A stretch of 64,000 bases of DNA, from NCBI RefSeq assembly GCF_041431135.1, contig NZ_CP107799.1:6510001-6574000 (forward strand), read 5' to 3'. A program made the position numbers and the translations under genes. The notes below the pieces were generated by a model, which was not told where the DNA came from, did no database searches, and saw only the letters and a list, made by a program, of their open reading frames with translations. This stretch comes from Streptomyces sp. NBC_00554 (GTDB lineage: Bacteria; Actinomycetota; Actinomycetes; Streptomycetales; Streptomycetaceae). Numbering within the stretch: the stretch's first letter is position 1; the number at the start of each line of letters is the position of its first letter. Positions 33,037 to 42,183 of this stretch are shown piece after piece.

Positions 33037-34017
33037 ATGAGCGCGCACGCTCTCGACCAGGAGCCCGACGACCTCGCCATGGCGGCGCGGGCGGCGCTGG
33101 TGCGTGAGATCGACAGAAGCGGGGCCTGGGACGCCGATCCGGTCTGGCGGGAGGCGTTCGAGGCGGTGCCGCGCCATCTCTTCGTGCCGTACTACTACGT
33201 CGGGGCCGTGGGCGGCTTCGAGCGGGTGTGGGGCGAGGACCCCGACCCCAGGGCCCGGGAGCGCTGGCTGCGCGGCGCGTACGCGGACGCCCCGCTGGCC
33301 ACCCGGGTGCGGGACGGCGAGCTGCTCTCGTCCAGCAGCCAGCCCTCGCTGATGGCGAAGATGCTGACGGAGCTGGAGGTGGAGGACGGGGACGCCGTGC
33401 TGGAGATCGGGGCCGGGACCGGGTACAACGCGGCTCTGCTCGCCCACCGGCTCGGCGACGCGTACGTGACCACCGTCGACCTCGACCCGGAGATCACCGA
33501 GTCCGCGCGCCGCCATCTGGCCATCGCCGGCTACCGGCCGACCGTCGTCACCGGGGACGGCGCCCGCGGAGTCCCGGAGCGCGCCCCCTTCGACCGGATC
33601 ATCGCCACCTGCACGCTGACCTCGGTGCCGCGCGCCTGGCTGCCCCAGTGCAGCCCCGGCGCCCGTATCCTCGCGCCGCTGGCCACCGGCCTGATCACCT
33701 TGCGGGTACGGGACGGCGAGTACGCCGAAGGGCGCTTCCTGCACACGCCCGCCTACTTCGTGCCGTTGCGCGGCGACACCCGGCCCGAGCCGGAGGAGCC
33801 GCACCTGGGCGGGCTGCCGCCCCGGGCCAGGAGCCACGAGCTGTTCCGGTTCCTGCTGACCCTGACCGCGGGCAGCCTGGATCCGTACGAGGCGTACGCG
33901 CTGTGGGAGCGCGAGGAGCAGCCGGTGCGCGAGCGGTACGGGATCACGGTCGACGGCGAGCGGGTGTGGGCGTGGCTGGACGACCCCGAGGGGCCGTACA
34001 CCTGGCCGCTGCCGTGA
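33037..34017 (+). CDS. Methyltransferase of the protein-L-isoaspartate O-methyltransferase family
   Basis: 326 residues. PCMT-like N-terminal region (FEAVPRHLFVPYYYVG), the substrate-loop equivalent LLSSSSQPSLMAKML (canonical PCMT has the TISAPHM motif at this place) and the SAM motif VLEIGAGTGYNAALLAHRLG with VTTVDLDPEI. A C-terminal extension (about 215-326) is shared with actinobacterial PCMT-like enzymes. Canonical PCMT repairs isoaspartyl residues; related actinobacterial enzymes modify ribosomal peptides or other substrates. With no precursor gene beside it, I call only the family. Confidence 0.85.
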   Translation: MSAHALDQEPDDLAMAARAALVREIDRSGAWDADPVWREAFEAVPRHLFVPYYYVGAVGGFERVWGEDPDPRARERWLRGAYADAPLATRVRDGELLSSSSQPSLMAKMLTELEVEDGDAVLEIGAGTGYNAALLAHRLGDAYVTTVDLDPEITESARRHLAIAGYRPTVVTGDGARGVPERAPFDRIIATCTLTSVPRAWLPQCSPGARILAPLATGLITLRVRDGEYAEGRFLHTPAYFVPLRGDTRPEPEEPHLGGLPPRARSHELFRFLLTLTAGSLDPYEAYALWEREEQPVRERYGITVDGERVWAWLDDPEGPYTWPLP

Positions 34018-34044
34018 CGCCTCGGTGGTCCGTCCGGCCAGGTA

Positions 34045-35319
34045 CTAGCCGCGCCTGATCGTGATCGTCGTCCAGGCGCCCACGTGCACCCGGTCCCCGT
34101 CCTGGAGCGGTACCGGCACGAAGGGCTGGATGGGCTCCTCGCCGCCGTTCACCGTGGTCCCGTTGGTGGAGTTCTGGTCGACGACCGCCCAGCTGCCGTC
34201 CGGCTGCTGGACCAGGACCGCGTGCTGGTGGGAGACGCCCGGGTCCTCCGGGGGCACCGACAGGTCGATGTCGGGGGACTCGCCGGTGGAGTGCCGGCGG
34301 CGGCCGATCGTCATCTGGTTGCCGGTGAGCGGGCGCTGCTGCTCCGGTGAGTACGCGGGCAGGTTCAGGCCCGCGGCCTCGGGGCCCGAGCGCTGCATCA
34401 TCGCCATGAAGTACTCGCGGTCGGGACCGATCGTCGCGGTCCAGTTGAGCGACTGCTGGTAGGACGGGCCGGGCGGGGCCTGGGTCGTGCCGGGCTGCGG
34501 GTAGCCGTAGCCGCCGCCCTGGGCCGGGCCGGGACCGTTCGGGCGGCCGGGACCGGCCTGCGTACCCGGTCCGCCGGGGCTGCCTGCCGACGGCGGGGAG
34601 ATCACCCAGTCGTCGTCACCGCCGCCGAAGGACGGGCCGCCCTGCGCCGGCGGGGCGCCCTGGGGGTACCCGGGGGAGGCAGGCTGCTGTGTGAAGGCCT
34701 GCGGGGCGCCGGGCGTGGGCCCGGGGGGCGGCGGGACCGGGCGGGAGGGGTCGCCGCCGAAGGGCGAGGGGCCGCCGCCGTACGGGCCGGGCGGACCCGG
34801 CGGAATCGGTTCGGCGGGGCGGTTCATCTGCGAGGGCCGCGAGCTCTGGTACTCGAACGGGTCCTGACCGTGCCCGGCTCCGGTGGGCGGCCCCTGCTGG
34901 AACCGCTGCGCCGGATTCGGGCCACCAGGGCCACCGGGGCCACCAGGTCCGCCGGGACCACCAGGAGCCCCGGGCATGGGGGCCTGCGGACGCGGCGCGG
35001 CGGGCGTGTACGAGGTCGCCGTATTGGTCAGGAAGTTCCACCGGCACTGCTCGCAGAACGGCGCCGCGCCCTCACGGGGCGTACGGCACTGCGGGCAGAG
35101 CTCCGGCGCGGGGTGGTCGGGCACGGCGGAGAGATGCGGGCGCCCTCCGGGGCCGCCAGGGCCTCCGGCGCCGGGCGGCGGAGGCGAGCCGGGATAGCCG
35201 TACCCGGCGGCGGGCGGCGGTGGCGGAGGGGGCGGGGGCACGGCACCGGCCATGCGGTGACCGCAGACCTCGCACCAGTCGTCGGAACCCGACTGGTGTC
35301 CGTTCGGGCAGGTCGGCAT
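34045..35319 (-). CDS. FHA-domain protein with zinc ribbon and Pro/Gly-rich linker
   Basis: 424 residues. The N-terminal zinc ribbon is CPNGHQSGSDDWCEVCGHRM, and a second Cys4 ribbon (about residues 75-100) reads ELCPQCRTPREGAAPFCEQC. A 200-residue Pro/Gly-rich disordered stretch follows. The C-terminal FHA domain (about 330-424) has NQMTIGRRRHSTGESPDIDL, DPGVSHQHAVL and DQNSTNGTTVNG, with the Gly-Arg, Ser-x-x-His and Asn phosphothreonine-binding residues. It is the last gene of the pknG cluster. In mycobacteria PknG phosphorylates the FHA protein GarA; this protein is a candidate functional counterpart, although it has no GarA-like length or visible ETT motif. Confidence 0.88.
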   Translation of the reverse strand: MPTCPNGHQSGSDDWCEVCGHRMAGAVPPPPPPPPPAAGYGYPGSPPPPGAGGPGGPGGRPHLSAVPDHPAPELCPQCRTPREGAAPFCEQCRWNFLTNTATSYTPAAPRPQAPMPGAPGGPGGPGGPGGPGGPNPAQRFQQGPPTGAGHGQDPFEYQSSRPSQMNRPAEPIPPGPPGPYGGGPSPFGGDPSRPVPPPPGPTPGAPQAFTQQPASPGYPQGAPPAQGGPSFGGGDDDWVISPPSAGSPGGPGTQAGPGRPNGPGPAQGGGYGYPQPGTTQAPPGPSYQQSLNWTATIGPDREYFMAMMQRSGPEAAGLNLPAYSPEQQRPLTGNQMTIGRRRHSTGESPDIDLSVPPEDPGVSHQHAVLVQQPDGSWAVVDQNSTNGTTVNGGEEPIQPFVPVPLQDGDRVHVGAWTTITIRRG

Positions 35320-35392
35320 GTCGGCGCTTCCCCCTCTCCTTTTCCGGCCGGTATGGCCGGGTTTCTCCAGCTCCTGGGGGAGCCGGGGTCGC

Positions 35393-36739
35393 TTACTTCT
35401 TTACACGAACAGTCTTTGTGGACCGTGTCTCAAGGGTCATTTCGTCTGCTTCCTCGACCCTTGCCTTCAATCGCACAGTACCTGCAGCGGCATCGACAAC
35501 GTCGACCACCTTCGCAAGCAGTTTCGCAGTATCGGCGTTGCCCGAGGCGCTGGCGAGCTGAACGGCCCGGCCCAGCTTGGCCGTTGCTCCGTCGACATCT
35601 CCCACTTTGCGTGCATCCAGGCCCTGTTGGATGACTTGTGCCAGTTCCGCCTGACCTGTGTAGTGCGCGACCTGCGGATTGATCGACGTGGAAGCCGCCA
35701 TGTCGTCGGTCCACACCGCCCGTACGAGGCCCTGCGCGCCGAGGTTCTGCACGCTTCCGTCGCTCTGCGGGATCACCAGCGAGACCCGGGCGGCCAGCAT
35801 CTCCTGGCCGATGCCGGCCGAGGGGACCTCCACGCACACGTGGTAGTCGCGGGACTCGTCGCCCCAGGATCCGGTCGGGTAGTCCCCGGCGCGCGGGCCG
35901 GCCTCGGTGCGGCGGCCGGTCAACTCCTCGACCGTGGGGGCGACCTGCTTGACGAACTTGATCTCCGTGCCGACGGGCGTCCACAGCCGCAGCGCGACGT
36001 CCGCGACCTCCTTGCCCATGGCCGTCTCCATCATGTGCGTGAAGTCGGCGGCCAGGGCGGCCGGGTCGGCGACGATGTCGGCGGTGCCGAGCAGCGCCGA
36101 GGCGATCCCGGTGACCTCCTTGACCTCCCAGTCCGTGCCGACACCGCGCGCGTCACAGGTGAAGCGCCCGGCGCAGGAGTCCAGGGCGGCCTTCAGGTCC
36201 TCCGGTGACTCGTGTTCGTTGCGGCCGTCGGTGAGCAGGATGCCGTGCCGGATCGAGACGTCCGCCGAGGACAGCAGACGGTCGGCGAGGCGCAGCCAGG
36301 TGCCGATCGCCGTACCGCCGCCCGCGCTCAGCTTGCGCAGTGCCTGCTTGGCCTGGTCGCGGGTCGCCGTGTCGGCGACCGCGAGCCGGCCGCCGCCCGG
36401 GTAGACCTCCTTGGCGACATGGGTGCCGCCGATCACCGCGAAGTGCACGCCGTCGCGTACGGAGTCGATCGCGGCGGCCGTCGCGTCGCGGGCGCCCCGC
36501 ATCTTGGTCGGCGGGTAGTCCATCGAGCCCGAACAGTCGACCATGATCGCCACGGCCGCGTCCGGGGCCTGCCCGGCGGTGTACAGGTGGGGCGCGGCGA
36601 CCGCGCTTCCGATGGTGCCGCCGCCCGTCGCGCTCACCGTGACGATCGCGTTGACCTCGCGGGCGCCGTCGGGAAGGTACTCGTTCTGGTAGACGTCGAC
36701 CGAGAACTGCGGCACGTTCGACTTCGAGAAATTGGCCAT
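35393..36739 (-). CDS. VWA-domain protein
   Basis: 448 residues from ATG 36739. Starts MANFSKSNVPQFSVDVYQNE. The von Willebrand A domain spans about 65-260 with the MIDAS motif AIMVDCSGSMDYP (DxSxS), a downstream Thr (GGGTAIGTW) and Asp (LLTDGRNEH). There is no signal peptide or membrane helix, so it is cytosolic. The C-terminal region (about 350-448) is helical with repeated AQVIQQGLDARKVGDVDGAT-like segments. VWA proteins scaffold complexes through a metal site. Here it lies between the phosphatase and the FHA gene in the pknG cluster, so it is probably part of the same signalling complex (inference). Confidence 0.88.
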   Translation of the reverse strand: MANFSKSNVPQFSVDVYQNEYLPDGAREVNAIVTVSATGGGTIGSAVAAPHLYTAGQAPDAAVAIMVDCSGSMDYPPTKMRGARDATAAAIDSVRDGVHFAVIGGTHVAKEVYPGGGRLAVADTATRDQAKQALRKLSAGGGTAIGTWLRLADRLLSSADVSIRHGILLTDGRNEHESPEDLKAALDSCAGRFTCDARGVGTDWEVKEVTGIASALLGTADIVADPAALAADFTHMMETAMGKEVADVALRLWTPVGTEIKFVKQVAPTVEELTGRRTEAGPRAGDYPTGSWGDESRDYHVCVEVPSAGIGQEMLAARVSLVIPQSDGSVQNLGAQGLVRAVWTDDMAASTSINPQVAHYTGQAELAQVIQQGLDARKVGDVDGATAKLGRAVQLASASGNADTAKLLAKVVDVVDAAAGTVRLKARVEEADEMTLETRSTKTVRVKK

Positions 36740-36759
36740 GCCTTCTTTGTCCCCCTCAA

Positions 36760-36787
36760 GGCCCCCGTGGTGCGTACCACGGGGGCC
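36760..36787 (-). terminator. Hairpin between phosphatase and VWA genes
   Basis: GGCCCCCGTGGT (36760-36771) pairs perfectly with ACCACGGGGGCC (36776-36787); the loop is GCGT. It lies inside the leftward cluster, 21 bp before the VWA start codon. It may terminate part of the transcripts or mark an mRNA processing site. Confidence 0.7.
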
Positions 36788-36843
36788 GATGACTGTGTTC
36801 GGACCGGTCCCCTCCGGTCCGAGGCCGTTCCCCGTTCGCGGCC

Positions 36844-38241
36844 TCAGGCCGATCCTGCCCCCTGTACGGGGGCCGGGAACGGTACGACCGCCACTGTTAC
36901 GTTGTCGTGGCCCCCGCCGTCCAGGGCGTGGCCCACCAGGACCTGCGCGCTGTGCAGCGGACGCTCGGCGGCGTCGAGGGGTACGACCTCGGCCATGTCC
37001 TCGGCCGCCTCCGCGTAGTTCCACAGCCCGTCGGTGCATACCACCACTACACCTGGCCGGTCCGGTTTGAAGGAAGCGGTGTGCGGCTCCAGTTCGTACG
37101 CGTCCGCGCCGAGCCAGCCCGTGATCGCGTGGGCGCGCTCGTCGGCGTACGCCTCCGCCTCGTTCATCAGGCCCGCGGCGACCATCTGCGCGGCCCACGA
37201 GTCGTCCTCGGTGAGCCGGGCCGGGGGGGAGGCGCGGTCGACGGGGATCCAGTAGGCGCGGCTGTCGCCGACCCAGCCGATGATCAGCAGGGTGGGGGTG
37301 ACGACGGCGCCGACGAGGGTGCAGGCGGGAGCGTTCACGTGCGGGGCGTGCTCGTCGTGCGAAGCGGGCGCGTCCGCCAGGGAGTTGACGGCCTCCGCGG
37401 CGGCGATGATCGCCTCGTGCATGGCCTGCTGCGGGTGCGTGCCCAGCGGCAGCGCCGCGAGCAGCGACTCGCCCGCCGCGCGGGAGGCGGCGAGGGAGGC
37501 CTCGTCGGGGCGGGTCGCCGAGGAGACGCCGTCGCAGACGATCGCGACGACGGCGGGTGCGCCGTCGGGCAGCGCGGTCGTCGAGAGCGTGAACGCGTCC
37601 TCGTTGCGGTGGTGGCGCAGGCCCCGGTCGCTGACCGCGGAGACCGCGCTCAACTCCTGTTCCATGTGGTCGCGTTCGCGTGGCTGCGCGTGCCCGCAGT
37701 TCTCGCAGTAGCCGTCGTTGTCGACGCTGCCCGCGCGGCAGGCGACGCACAGTCGGGTGCCCGCGGGAGGAGTTGTCGCGAGGTCGGCGGTGCGGGGGTC
37801 GGCGGGGGGCTCGGCCGGGGCTTCGTGCCGGGCTTCGGCCAGAGCTTCCGACCGGGCTTCGGGCCGTGCTTCGGCCGGGGGAGCCAAGGGGTACTCGTCC
37901 GGCTCGCGTGGCCTGTCGAACCGTACGCCCGCGGACTCGTGTGCCGCGCGCGGGAGTTCGGTGCCGCCCGAGTCGGTGCCCCGGATGTCCGTCGCCCGGT
38001 GCACCGGCGCCGGAATGTCGGAGCTGTCCACCTCCGGGGCGACGGGCCAGTCCACGGACGAGACGGACGAAGGAGGGCGCGGCGATGTGCCGTTCATGGT
38101 GATCGTGGGCTCGTCCTGGGGCGGCTCGGGCACCGCCGACAGGTCGTACCCGCACGCACCGCAGAAGCGGTCACCCGCCTCCAGCGGCTCCTCGCAACTG
38201 GGGCACCGCGAAAGGGCCGTCGGCTGGGGCATCTGGGACAT
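36844..38241 (-). CDS. PP2C-family Ser/Thr protein phosphatase with zinc ribbons
   Basis: 465 residues from ATG 38241, directly after the pknG stop. N-terminal zinc ribbon CPSCEEPLEAGDRFCGACGY, a long disordered Glu/Ala/Pro-rich stretch, then a second ribbon (RLCVACRAGS...YCENCGH, about 165-190). The PP2C catalytic domain spans about 205-460 with RHHRNEDAF, VVAIVCDGVSS, IGWVGDSRAYW, VVVCTDGLWNY and GGHDNVTVAVV, covering the metal-binding aspartates. It removes phosphate from Ser/Thr. Adjacent to and coupled with pknG, it is the likely opposing phosphatase (inference). Confidence 0.93.
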   Translation of the reverse strand: MSQMPQPTALSRCPSCEEPLEAGDRFCGACGYDLSAVPEPPQDEPTITMNGTSPRPPSSVSSVDWPVAPEVDSSDIPAPVHRATDIRGTDSGGTELPRAAHESAGVRFDRPREPDEYPLAPPAEARPEARSEALAEARHEAPAEPPADPRTADLATTPPAGTRLCVACRAGSVDNDGYCENCGHAQPRERDHMEQELSAVSAVSDRGLRHHRNEDAFTLSTTALPDGAPAVVAIVCDGVSSATRPDEASLAASRAAGESLLAALPLGTHPQQAMHEAIIAAAEAVNSLADAPASHDEHAPHVNAPACTLVGAVVTPTLLIIGWVGDSRAYWIPVDRASPPARLTEDDSWAAQMVAAGLMNEAEAYADERAHAITGWLGADAYELEPHTASFKPDRPGVVVVCTDGLWNYAEAAEDMAEVVPLDAAERPLHSAQVLVGHALDGGGHDNVTVAVVPFPAPVQGAGSA

Positions 38242-38244
38242 CAA

Positions 38245-40779
38245 TCACACCCACGTCCGGGGGCGGTAACGGTTGGCACGTTCCACCAGGTCGATCCTCT
38301 CCTCGCCGCCCGTAGCGAGGCGGGCCAGCGTGCGGTACGAACGCTCCAGACCGAAGCGGAGGCCGCGCTCGTCCAGCTCGCTGCCGAGCAGTGCACGTCC
38401 GCCGCCGGAGGCCGGTGGGAACGCCTGGCTACCGGAGAGTACCCAGTCCAGGGCGCAGCCCAGTACTTCTGTGGACAACTGCTCGCGTCGCACCGCGTCG
38501 AGACCGTATCCGTCAAGGGCCTCGACCTGCCCCGCAGCAGCTGTCAGGTCCTCCAGGAACGGCGCGGCGGCCGCCTCCTCGGCGAGTCGCTGCCGCAGCC
38601 GCGCCCGCACGGCCGCGACCCGCGCCGCCGTGTAGTGGATCGACGACTCCGGTACGGATTCCAGCGTCTGTACGGCGCCACGGCGGTCGCCCGAGGCGAG
38701 CTGCACCCGGGCCAGGCCGAACGCCGAACTCACATAGCTGGGGTCGGTCGTCCACACCAGGCGGTAGTACTCGGCGGCGTTGTCCAGCTGCCCGAGCACC
38801 TCCGCGCACACGCCGAGGGCCAGCTTGGGCGCGGGCTCGCCGGGGAACGCGTCGTAGATCGCGTCGAAGGACAGCGCCGCGATCTCGTGCTCGCCGGTCG
38901 CCAGGGCCGCGGCGCCCCGGTACCAGACCACCCGCCAGTCGTCGGGGTGGTCCGTCTCCAGGGCCTCGAGTGCCCTGGCGGCGTCGGCGAGTTCGCCCAT
39001 CTCCAGGCGGGCCCGCAGCTCGCGCAGGCGCAGCTCCAGGGAGCCGGTGGGCGCGGCGTGCAGCGCGGTGATCAGCTCCGCGGGTGCGGAGGCCATGAGT
39101 CCGGCGAGGAAACCTGCGTTGGGGTCGCCCGGGTCGACCCGGGGGACGGGCAGCGCGAGTGCGGTGGCGGCGGCCTGGACGGACTTGACCAGGTTGCCGG
39201 TGTCGACGGGGGCCGGAGCACGCGAAGTGATGGCGAGTCCACCACCGTTGGCGGCGGGCAGCGCCCGTTGCCGGCGCCCGACCGGCATCACCCGCACCCC
39301 GAGCCGCGACACATCCCCGTCCAGTGTCCCGAACAACTCCGTGTCCGTGACCTTGAGTTCGGGACCGAACAGGGTGGAGAGCGCCGGGCGGGCACGCCCG
39401 GTCTGGACGGAGACGACCTCGCGCAGCACGCCGGTCAGCTGCTCGGCCATCTCCTGCGCGGAGGCGAACCGGCGGGCCGGGTCGGGGTCTGTGGCGCGCA
39501 CCAGGAGCCGGTAGAACGACTCGTACTGGCGGAAGACCTCGATGTTGTCCGGGTCGGGCAGGGAGTCCACGAACACGTTCGTGTAGCCCTGGAAGTCGAA
39601 GGTCATCACGGCCAGCGTGCGCGCGACCGTGTACAGGTCGGAGGCGACCGAGGGGCCGACTTCGGCCACCTCCGGCGCCTGGTAGCCGACCGTGCCGTAG
39701 ATGGCCGACTCGTCGTCGTCCATCCTGCGCACCGCGCCCATGTCGATGACCTTGAGCTGGTCCTCGGTCTGGATCGCGTTGTCGACCTTGAAGTCGCAGT
39801 ACAGGAGGTTGCGGCTGTGCAGGTGGCCGAGCGCCTCCAGGGCCTCGATGCCGTACGCGCACGCCTGCTCCACCGGCAGCGGGTCCCGCTTCCCGGCCTT
39901 CGTACGACGGTCGTTGGCGATCTCCTTGAGGGACTTGCCTCCGACGTACTCCATGACGATGTAGCCGTCGAGGGAACCGGTGCGCTGGTCGAGATGCTCG
40001 ACGAAGTTGTAGATCCGCACGATGTTGGCGTGCTCGATCTCCGCGAGGAAGCGGCGCTCGGAGATCGCGGCCGCCATCGCGTCCTGGTCGCCCGTGTCGA
40101 GCAGGCCCTTGAGGACCACCCAGCGGTCGGACACCGCGCGGTCGACGGCCAGGTACACCCAGCCGAGCCCGCCGTGCGCGAGGCAGCCCACGACCTCGTA
40201 CTGGCCGTGCACGATGTCGCCCGTGGCCAGCTTCGGCACGAACGAGTACGGGTGGCCGCACTTCGTGCAGAACCCCTCCGTGCGCCCGGGCGTCTCACCG
40301 CGCGAACGCCCCACCGGAGCCCCGCAGTCGGAGCGCGAGCAGAACCGCTTGCGCTCGGGCACCTCCGGGTTGTCCTGGACCATCCCGCGCGGGTCGGGCC
40401 GCGGCACACCCGGCACCTCGACCAGGCCGACACCGAGCCGGCCGCGCCCCGAGGAACCGGCGGTCGAACCCGAGCTGCGGACCGACACCGAGCGGCCCGT
40501 CGAGGAGCCCGACAGCGAGCGGGAGAGGCGCCCGGAGACCGAGCGCCGCGACTGCGAGGACCGCGACGACGCACGGGAACTCGCCCGCGAACTACTGCTG
40601 CTGGAACTGCCCGAGCCCCGTGAGCTCCGGCCGCCCGCGGTGATCCCGGTCGGCGGCGACCCCAACGATCCGCCCGCGGACACGACCGGCGCCAGACCGC
40701 ACGTGTCGCAGTACAGCTCGCCGCCGCCCATGTCCTCGTACGACCCCGAGCAACCGGGCCGCTGGCACTTCTGACTCAT
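38245..40779 (-). CDS. pknG: Serine/threonine protein kinase PknG
   Basis: 844 residues. An N-terminal Cys4 ribbon and Ser-rich stretch (about 50-110), then the PknG rubredoxin (RFCSRSDCGAPVGRS...GFCTKCGHPYSF, Cys147/152/171/174). The kinase domain has CLAHGGLGWVYLAVD, Lys224 in WVVLKG, catalytic Asp329 in LLYCDFKVDN and VIDMGAV in place of DFG. The C-terminal TPR domain covers about 590-760. This architecture matches mycobacterial PknG, which senses amino acids through GlnX/GlnH and controls 2-oxoglutarate metabolism through GarA. The N-terminal Ser-rich ribbon makes it longer than the 750-residue M. tuberculosis protein. The start overlaps the coiled-coil gene (ATGA). Confidence 0.95.
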   Translation of the reverse strand: MSQKCQRPGCSGSYEDMGGGELYCDTCGLAPVVSAGGSLGSPPTGITAGGRSSRGSGSSSSSSSRASSRASSRSSQSRRSVSGRLSRSLSGSSTGRSVSVRSSGSTAGSSGRGRLGVGLVEVPGVPRPDPRGMVQDNPEVPERKRFCSRSDCGAPVGRSRGETPGRTEGFCTKCGHPYSFVPKLATGDIVHGQYEVVGCLAHGGLGWVYLAVDRAVSDRWVVLKGLLDTGDQDAMAAAISERRFLAEIEHANIVRIYNFVEHLDQRTGSLDGYIVMEYVGGKSLKEIANDRRTKAGKRDPLPVEQACAYGIEALEALGHLHSRNLLYCDFKVDNAIQTEDQLKVIDMGAVRRMDDDESAIYGTVGYQAPEVAEVGPSVASDLYTVARTLAVMTFDFQGYTNVFVDSLPDPDNIEVFRQYESFYRLLVRATDPDPARRFASAQEMAEQLTGVLREVVSVQTGRARPALSTLFGPELKVTDTELFGTLDGDVSRLGVRVMPVGRRQRALPAANGGGLAITSRAPAPVDTGNLVKSVQAAATALALPVPRVDPGDPNAGFLAGLMASAPAELITALHAAPTGSLELRLRELRARLEMGELADAARALEALETDHPDDWRVVWYRGAAALATGEHEIAALSFDAIYDAFPGEPAPKLALGVCAEVLGQLDNAAEYYRLVWTTDPSYVSSAFGLARVQLASGDRRGAVQTLESVPESSIHYTAARVAAVRARLRQRLAEEAAAAPFLEDLTAAAGQVEALDGYGLDAVRREQLSTEVLGCALDWVLSGSQAFPPASGGGRALLGSELDERGLRFGLERSYRTLARLATGGEERIDLVERANRYRPRTWV

Positions 40780-42101
40780 GAGTCCCCCCTACGGTCCTGT
40801 GGCCCACTGCCCTGCGGGGGCACCCGCGGGCTGAGCAGGTCGGCCGCCGCGTGCTGGTAGCGCAGTACGGCGTCCTCCGCGACGCGCAGGTCGCAGGGCG
40901 CGCTCCACAGCATGCGGCGCGCCGCGTCGTAGCGCTCGATGAGGAACGGGTCCTCCGCGAGCCCGTGCCGGGCGACCTTCGCCTTGTACGCGTCGAGGCG
41001 GCCGCGCAGCTCCGCGCGGACCGCCAGCGGTTGCGTGACCGCGGTCAACGACTCGCGGGCGCGCAGGAGTTCGTCCTCCGCCTTCTCCTCCAGCGCTTCC
41101 AGAAGCGGCGAGAGGCGGTGCCACTGGGCGTGTCTGCGGTACTCGGCGGCCGTCGCCAGCTGCTCCTGGAGCACGGTCGGCGGGCCGCTGACCGCGGGCA
41201 CCTCGGACGCGGCGATCTTCGCGAGCACCTCTCCGCGGGCGCTCCTCGCCTCGGCGAGCGTGCGGTCCGCGCGGCTCAGCACGTCACGCAGCTTCACCAG
41301 GCGCGCCTCCGCGTCCTGCCGGACGGTGAGCACGGCGTCGATCTCCCGGCGCACGTCCTCCAGGGCGCGCGCCTCGTGGTCGTACGTCGTCGTGTCGGGG
41401 CGTCCGCCGCCGGGCGCCGAACTCCCTTGTGCGGGAAGCCAGAAGGCCAGCGGGTCGGACACCACGCGCTCGCGCAGCGTGGTGAGCGTGCGGGTGATCC
41501 GCTCCAGGTCGTCGCCCGCAGGGTGCTCCCCGGGGCGTACGCCGACGGAGTGCGCGAGCCGCCGGGTGCGCTGGAGCTCCGCGGCCAGTAAATCTATCCG
41601 GGCGGGCAGCGCGGACCACACCGCGTCGGCGGCGATGACCATGTCGAGCGAGGACGCGTACAGCTCGTTCATCCGCTCCACAAGCGCGACCAGCGAGAAC
41701 TGCTCGCTGAGCTTGCCGGTGCCGACGAGCGTCGGCGCGTTCGCGGTGGCCGTGGCGGACCCGGCGACCGTGATGCTCGCGCCGCGCAGCAGCTCGGTCA
41801 GCTCCGACAGGTCCTCGCGGCTGGACCAGCGTCTGCGGGAGCGGATCTCGCGGGCGGAGCGCAACGCGTCGGCGTACGCGTCGAAGTACGCCCACAGCAG
41901 GGTGATCGAGGCCTCCGCGGCCGACCAGCGTTCCTTGGTCGTGCCGGTGAGCTCGGCGCCTTCGAGGAGTCTGCGGCCCGCGTGGTCCTGCAAGGAGAGG
42001 AGCGAGGTCTCGATGGCCTCGTGCTCCGCGCCGAGGCGCGCCAGCGCACGGTCCACCTCGTCCCGGTCCATCACCGGCCCGGGGGGTCCCGTGACGCCCA
42101 T
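40776..42101 (-). CDS. Coiled-coil protein of the pknG cluster, with a TTA codon
   Basis: 441 residues, no membrane helix or signal. Heptad-like helical stretches at about 15-60, 140-260 and 265-370 (for example DVRREIDAVLTVRQDAEARL, LVKLRDVLSRADRTLAEARS). No known domain. It sits between glnH and pknG and overlaps pknG by 4 bp, a place with no gene in the mycobacterial operon. Leu171 is encoded by TTA (41591-41589) right after an ATA codon (two codons before). TTA needs the bldA tRNA in Streptomyces, so its expression is probably developmentally delayed. Inferred role: cytosolic adaptor or inhibitor in PknG signalling. Confidence 0.85.
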   Translation of the reverse strand: MGVTGPPGPVMDRDEVDRALARLGAEHEAIETSLLSLQDHAGRRLLEGAELTGTTKERWSAAEASITLLWAYFDAYADALRSAREIRSRRRWSSREDLSELTELLRGASITVAGSATATANAPTLVGTGKLSEQFSLVALVERMNELYASSLDMVIAADAVWSALPARIDLLAAELQRTRRLAHSVGVRPGEHPAGDDLERITRTLTTLRERVVSDPLAFWLPAQGSSAPGGGRPDTTTYDHEARALEDVRREIDAVLTVRQDAEARLVKLRDVLSRADRTLAEARSARGEVLAKIAASEVPAVSGPPTVLQEQLATAAEYRRHAQWHRLSPLLEALEEKAEDELLRARESLTAVTQPLAVRAELRGRLDAYKAKVARHGLAEDPFLIERYDAARRMLWSAPCDLRVAEDAVLRYQHAAADLLSPRVPPQGSGPQDRRGDS

Positions 42102-42130
42102 CGATCACCTCTCGCTTTCGGCCGTGTCGG

Positions 42131-42183
42131 CTACTTGTACCGCTACCAGTACTGCTACTGCTGCCTGTACCGCTACTTGTATT
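42131..42183. repeat. Degenerate CTAC/TGTACC repeats over the glnH stop codon
   Basis: CTACTTGTACCGCTAC at 42131-42146 is followed by shorter echoes (TACTGCTACTGCTGCCTG) and a second TGTACCGCTACTTGTA at 42167-42182. The glnH stop (42175-42173) is inside the second copy. Confidence 0.8.

Noticed and set aside
33037..34017. PCMT-like methyltransferase as a RiPP (lanthipeptide-type) tailoring enzyme
   Set aside because: No precursor or cyclase gene lies nearby, so only the family assignment is kept.
34883..35197. Collagen-like Gly-Pro-Pro translation on the plus strand
   Set aside because: It is the reverse reading of the Pro/Gly-rich linker of the FHA protein.
36907..40623. 1238-codon plus-strand open frame opposite pknG and the phosphatase
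   Set aside because: The opposite strand holds complete kinase and phosphatase motifs; the plus-strand translation has no domain and no start site.
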